Assembly (NCBI RefSeq): GCF_004216955.1
Contig: NZ_SGXL01000001.1
Coordinates: 372,001 to 436,000, forward strand
From: Fictibacillus sp. BK138
Lineage (GTDB): Bacteria > Bacillota > Bacilli > Bacillales > Fictibacillaceae
Length of the DNA: 64,000 nt
Reading direction: 5' to 3'
Below, piece by piece: positions 60,998 through 64,000 of the stretch. Below the pieces are notes generated by a model. That model had not been told where the DNA came from, ran no database searches, and saw nothing but the letters and a program-made list of their open reading frames with translations. How positions within the stretch are numbered: position 1 is the first letter of the stretch; every line of letters begins with the position of its first letter. Made by a program: the position numbers and the translations under genes.

Positions 60998-61632
60998 ATA
61001 AAATCCCTATTTCTACTTATATTGATGATGGCTAGCAGACCAACGATATTGATTACGGAAGATAGGATAGTAAGTATACGCAGTTCCATTTCTATCGTAG
61101 AATTTATCCCGAGTGCAAAAGAAACGGAATAATAAATGACTAGGATAGTGAGATTGATTACATAGATACTTAGCATGCTTAAGATCTGCTTGTTCGTTTT
61201 TAAATATAAGTATAAATATAGAAAGTACATGGATAGTACAAAGGAAAGGAGTCTAGCCGTGTTTAAAATAATTTCACCTGTGATAGGTATATAGGTACCA
61301 AACAGCATAGGAATCCCAAGGTGTATAAGCAATGTGAACAAAACATAGATGCTGCATATTTTTAAACCATACATAAGGATATGCTTTGTGTAAGCTTCTT
61401 TACACCGGCTTACAAACATAGGTGAGGTAAAGGGTAATTTCATGATAAATAAGTAAATTGTAAAAAAGATGCTGGTATTGTAGAGAAACTTCTGCAGCCG
61501 AAAAAGAGACTGCTCTAAAAATAGGTATGTTTCTTCTTCTGGATTATGCAGTTTTACGTATTCACTATATATGTAGTGAACCATGACCAAATAGAAAGCT
61601 GCCCAAACCAAGATGCTATATTTTTTGCTCAT
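60994..61632 (-). CDS. Membrane subunit of ABC system
   Basis: 212 residues with six hydrophobic segments. It begins one base after the stop of the larger permease gene and overlaps the next gene by four bases. Similar in size to the following membrane protein. No conserved motif recognised. Confidence 0.7.
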   Translation of the reverse strand: MSKKYSILVWAAFYLVMVHYIYSEYVKLHNPEEETYLFLEQSLFRLQKFLYNTSIFFTIYLFIMKLPFTSPMFVSRCKEAYTKHILMYGLKICSIYVLFTLLIHLGIPMLFGTYIPITGEIILNTARLLSFVLSMYFLYLYLYLKTNKQILSMLSIYVINLTILVIYYSVSFALGINSTIEMELRILTILSSVINIVGLLAIINISRNRDFI

Positions 61633-61633
61633 A

Positions 61634-62506
61634 TTAGATATAGTCCTGTCCGAATTTCTTAATGTTAGCTTTAAACATATAGATAAAAACGATTATACTC
61701 ATCATAATAAATAGGATGCTAGTCAAGATGATCATTAACGCAGATTGAGACGAATTGAATAAACCTATGCTATTAAAAAGTACATTATCAAGAACGATAA
61801 AGGATGTTAGAAAGGCTAAATCCTCATTCACATTTCCTAAGACATTCGCAATGAAATAAGTGACCATAACAATCGCAAACGGGAAAAGCTGGATAACGTA
61901 CTTATTCTTCAGAAACAAGGGACTTACAGTAGTAATAAGGATGATCACGATAATATAAATAGATAAATGAATAATAGCTGTTGCAAGAAGAGCAAGGTAT
62001 TGGAAGAAAGGAAGATCTCCAACAAACGAACTAGATGAAATTTGTATTCCGCCTGGAAAAAATACTACCGTAAGACAAAAAATAATAAAGAAAAAACCAA
62101 TGACAAACGTTGCCATGTATAAGGCTTGGGCTATCAGCACATTTTTAAGGTAGTTCTTATAGGACATCCGTGTCATAACCATGGTGCCATAGTTTGATTG
62201 TACAGACTTAAATGTAGTTGAACCAATTGAAATTCCAAAACCAATCAGCAGAATAAGAGCTGCTAATGCATTGTAATCACTTGAGAATAAAAAGCTTTCA
62301 AAATATAAAGAACCAGTGTATCCAGAGATAATTTCTGACACTTTGGTAACATTAACATCCTCTGCACCAGATTGAAGGACAACTACCCATTCTTTTTTTT
62401 CTAGATAAGTCGCATAATAGCTAGCACCAATAATAATCAAGAGAACAACAGTTAAGAGAATATTAAACTTAGATTTATAGTAACGTAAACATTCTTGTAA
62501 GACCAC
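61634..62506 (-). CDS. ABC transporter permease, large subunit
   Basis: 290 residues from GTG 62506, after CTGGGGGAGCG; the frame is open a little upstream without a ribosome site. One helix at about 15-32, an extracellular segment of about 60 residues, then five helices. This is the ABC-2 layout. It is the first membrane gene after the small secreted protein, so it may export that protein or protect the cell from it. Confidence 0.8.
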   Translation of the reverse strand: MVLQECLRYYKSKFNILLTVVLLIIIGASYYATYLEKKEWVVVLQSGAEDVNVTKVSEIISGYTGSLYFESFLFSSDYNALAALILLIGFGISIGSTTFKSVQSNYGTMVMTRMSYKNYLKNVLIAQALYMATFVIGFFFIIFCLTVVFFPGGIQISSSSFVGDLPFFQYLALLATAIIHLSIYIIVIILITTVSPLFLKNKYVIQLFPFAIVMVTYFIANVLGNVNEDLAFLTSFIVLDNVLFNSIGLFNSSQSALMIILTSILFIMMSIIVFIYMFKANIKKFGQDYI

Positions 62507-62595
62507 AAACGCTCCCCCAGTTTCTCTATCAAATGTAAAATATACACATCTCACTCTACAGAAATAATATCATGATTAAATGATGATTACTCTAC

Positions 62596-63003
62596 TTATC
62601 TTGGATTAAATTTTAGCTTGATAGAATCAGTCCCGCTTTGCGTAGCATCTGGTCTTACCTGAGCATAATAATTGTAGCCTTTTGTACCCGTATTATTACC
62701 TGCTGTGAACGTTTCATCAGTTGTTTTGATTTCTACCCAATCACTTCTTTTTTCACCATCTGAATTAACAATTCGTGCATCAGGATCTGACCACATTGTC
62801 TTTACGATAGCGTAAAAATTTACAGTAGTGGCATCAGTCTCTTTAGCTTGCTTTAACTTACTTCCGGTAGTAGTTACAGTTTGTGTAGTACCCTCTTTAA
62901 CTTCAAAAGTACCATATGAACTATAAGTTGCTAAAGCAGCTTGTGAAGATAAAATCCCTACCCCTAGTAATAATGCCGAAACCTTTAATTTTGCCTTTTT
63001 CAT
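62596..63003 (-). CDS. Small secreted protein, putative peptide of the ABC system
   Basis: 135 residues behind AAAAGGAGAGAGAAAC. A clear signal peptide (MKKAKLKVSALLLGVGILSS, cleavage near ALA-TYS) leaves a mature part of about 110 residues without cysteine, rich in Thr/Lys/Asp and beta-prone (YSSYGTFEVKEGTTQTVTTT). It resembles small secreted proteins (DUF2712 or lactococcin 972-like) that precede ABC transporters, but no family match is certain. First gene of the five-gene unit. Confidence 0.65.
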   Translation of the reverse strand: MKKAKLKVSALLLGVGILSSQAALATYSSYGTFEVKEGTTQTVTTTGSKLKQAKETDATTVNFYAIVKTMWSDPDARIVNSDGEKRSDWVEIKTTDETFTAGNNTGTKGYNYYAQVRPDATQSGTDSIKLKFNPR

Positions 63004-63789
63004 GTTTCTCTCTCCTTTTAACTTCTGAATTTATTTGCTGAATACTCAATTTTCATCAAAGCAAATAGGCGATGGGATTATGTAAATGAGAAAATTGATA
63101 GGAATAAAGTTTGACACTATCCTGTAGAGTTAATGTGTATGAATGAATAGTAGATTAATTGAAAATATTTGTAAATAATTCCAATAAAAAACAGTTATAT
63201 AGTTATGATATTTGTTTTTAAATATATAAAATAAGCAATAAGACCTAACTACGGTTTCTCAAAAAACAGGAAATAGGTCTGTGGGAACCGTTAAAAAGAA
63301 GAGGAATTACGCTTTTTTTCTCTACAATAGTAATGACGTTGCTGACCTTCATTTAGATTTAAAAAATCTTTTTAAAGAAAAAAACATTTAAAAATGAGTC
63401 AGTAAAGTTATTGTCATCTTGCTAAAATTTGTTCAAGTTGGGATGCTAATTAAGATGATGAAAATGGTGTTTTTTTAACCCGAATTCTTATATATCAAGA
63501 AAAAACGCAACGAATTACGCTGCAATTTATAATGCTAATTGCTATGCGATCCCGCTTGTTATTTCGTGTACCCGTTAAGATTTCCTCAAATTTCTTTTTT
63601 AATAGGGTACCAGATAAGATTCGAATTTTTTATTTTTAAAAAGTGTATCCGAATTAATTTAGTAGGGAGAATGTAGTAATTTGTCTAACAAAAAACCAGT
63701 TTTATAGGAAGGTAGCCCCTTTAATTGGAAGAATTATAGTAAAGGTGCAGGTTGAAAGACCTAATATCTTTAAGGGAGAGTGGATCGAT
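63004..63789. other. Long intergenic region with dispersed repeat
   Basis: About 790 bases between the divergent secreted-protein and lipase genes. It holds the repeat at 63506-63550 and several weak hairpins (for example ACGGTTTC/GGAACCGT near 63253-63294). No gene is seen. Confidence 0.45.
63506..63550 (+). repeat. Dispersed 45-bp repeat, copy 2
   Basis: CGCAACGAATTACGCTGCA leads into ATTTATAATGCTAATTGCTA. It is the same unit as at 16986-17030 in opposite orientation. Confidence 0.65.
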
Positions 63790-64000
63790 TTGAATTTAAG
63801 GAAGAAAGCTGCAAGTTTATTGGTTGCGGGAGCATTGTTAACAGCAATGCCAATGGGTGCTTTTGCTAAAGGAAGCAATACTGTGGAATACGTTGCATTA
63901 GGGGATTCCTTAGCTGCCGGGCAAACGCCGTTCAAAACATTTGATTTTAGCTATCCTGATTACTTGGTCAATCATTTTAAAACGTACAAAAGAGCTGTAG
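63790..64000 (+). CDS. Secreted GDSL/SGNH-family lipase or esterase, 3' end missing
   Basis: 70 codons from TTG 63790, nine bases after AAGGGAGAG. A signal peptide (KKAASLLVAGALLTAMPMGA, cleavage near AFA-KGS) is followed by YVALGDSLAAGQTP, the block I of SGNH hydrolases with the nucleophilic Ser. The gene runs off the window, so the Asp-x-x-His block is not seen. Extracellular esterase activity is expected. Substrate unknown. Confidence 0.85.
   Translation, partial: MNLRKKAASLLVAGALLTAMPMGAFAKGSNTVEYVALGDSLAAGQTPFKTFDFSYPDYLVNHFKTYKRAV

Noticed and set aside
1-64000. CRISPR array, tRNA, rRNA, intact insertion sequence or prophage
   Set aside because: No regularly spaced direct repeats, no cloverleaf, no transposase or integrase frame, and no phage structural genes were found on either strand.

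Overview
The window comes from a spore-former-type Firmicute of the family Bacillaceae, perhaps near Fictibacillus or Bacillus (inference). The base composition is AT-rich. Most genes have AGGAGG-type ribosome sites, often with GTG or TTG starts. The gene content (SinI/SinR, TapA-SipW-TasA, SLH protein, DUF1659/DUF2922, EAR RNA, TagU-like LCP protein) is typical of that family. No tRNA, rRNA, CRISPR array or intact insertion sequence was seen.

Layout. 0-2 kb: end of a thiolase and a pair of MaoC-type hydratase genes. 1.6-3.1 kb: four perfect DnaA boxes around a DUF2922/DUF1659 pair and a small sigma factor. 3.2-8.3 kb: a membrane-anchored exported protein and an ABC-2 export system. 8.3-14.5 kb: small membrane or hypothetical genes, an NlpC/P60 cell-wall hydrolase, a Cys/Ser-rich small protein, an acyltransferase and a STAS protein. 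14.7-15.4 kb: sinI-sinR on the minus strand behind a class I cyclic-di-GMP riboswitch. 15.5-22 kb: a nitronate monooxygenase-type enzyme, a decayed amidotransferase, and two tandem ECF sigma/anti-sigma pairs, one sigma gene being frameshifted. 22.4-29.3 kb: a biofilm matrix region (tapA-sipW-tasA, an LPXTG protein with a TasA-like motif, a class D sortase, a second SinR/SlrR-like regulator, then a GH16 hydrolase and a polysaccharide synthase). 29.3-37.1 kb: an SDR, an HTH protein and a 1775-residue SLH surface protein. 37.3-55.3 kb: an LCP transferase and a long Wzx/Wzy-type exopolysaccharide cluster with an EAR antitermination RNA. 55.4-64 kb: an MBL hydrolase, an HtrA-like protease, a UDG-like protein, a small secreted protein with a four-gene ABC transporter, and the start of a GDSL lipase.

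The most interesting reading is a biofilm circuit. The c-di-GMP aptamer sits just upstream of the SinI start. The 5' strand of its P1 stem is complementary to the sinI Shine-Dalgarno, so ligand binding should free translation of the antirepressor. SinR-type sites (GTTC-N8-GAAC and AAAGAAC) lie in front of tapA and in front of the GH16-glycosyltransferase pair. In this model high c-di-GMP raises SinI, inactivates SinR and induces matrix genes. The matrix operon also carries its own sortase and a TasA-like LPXTG substrate, which suggests covalent wall attachment of matrix fibres.

The exopolysaccharide cluster encodes a chain-length/tyrosine kinase pair and its phosphatase, UDP-glucose and UDP-glucuronate synthesis, an initiating sugar transferase, four glycosyltransferases, flippase, polymerase, acetyltransferase and GDP-mannose supply. 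A polymer containing glucuronate and mannose can be inferred.
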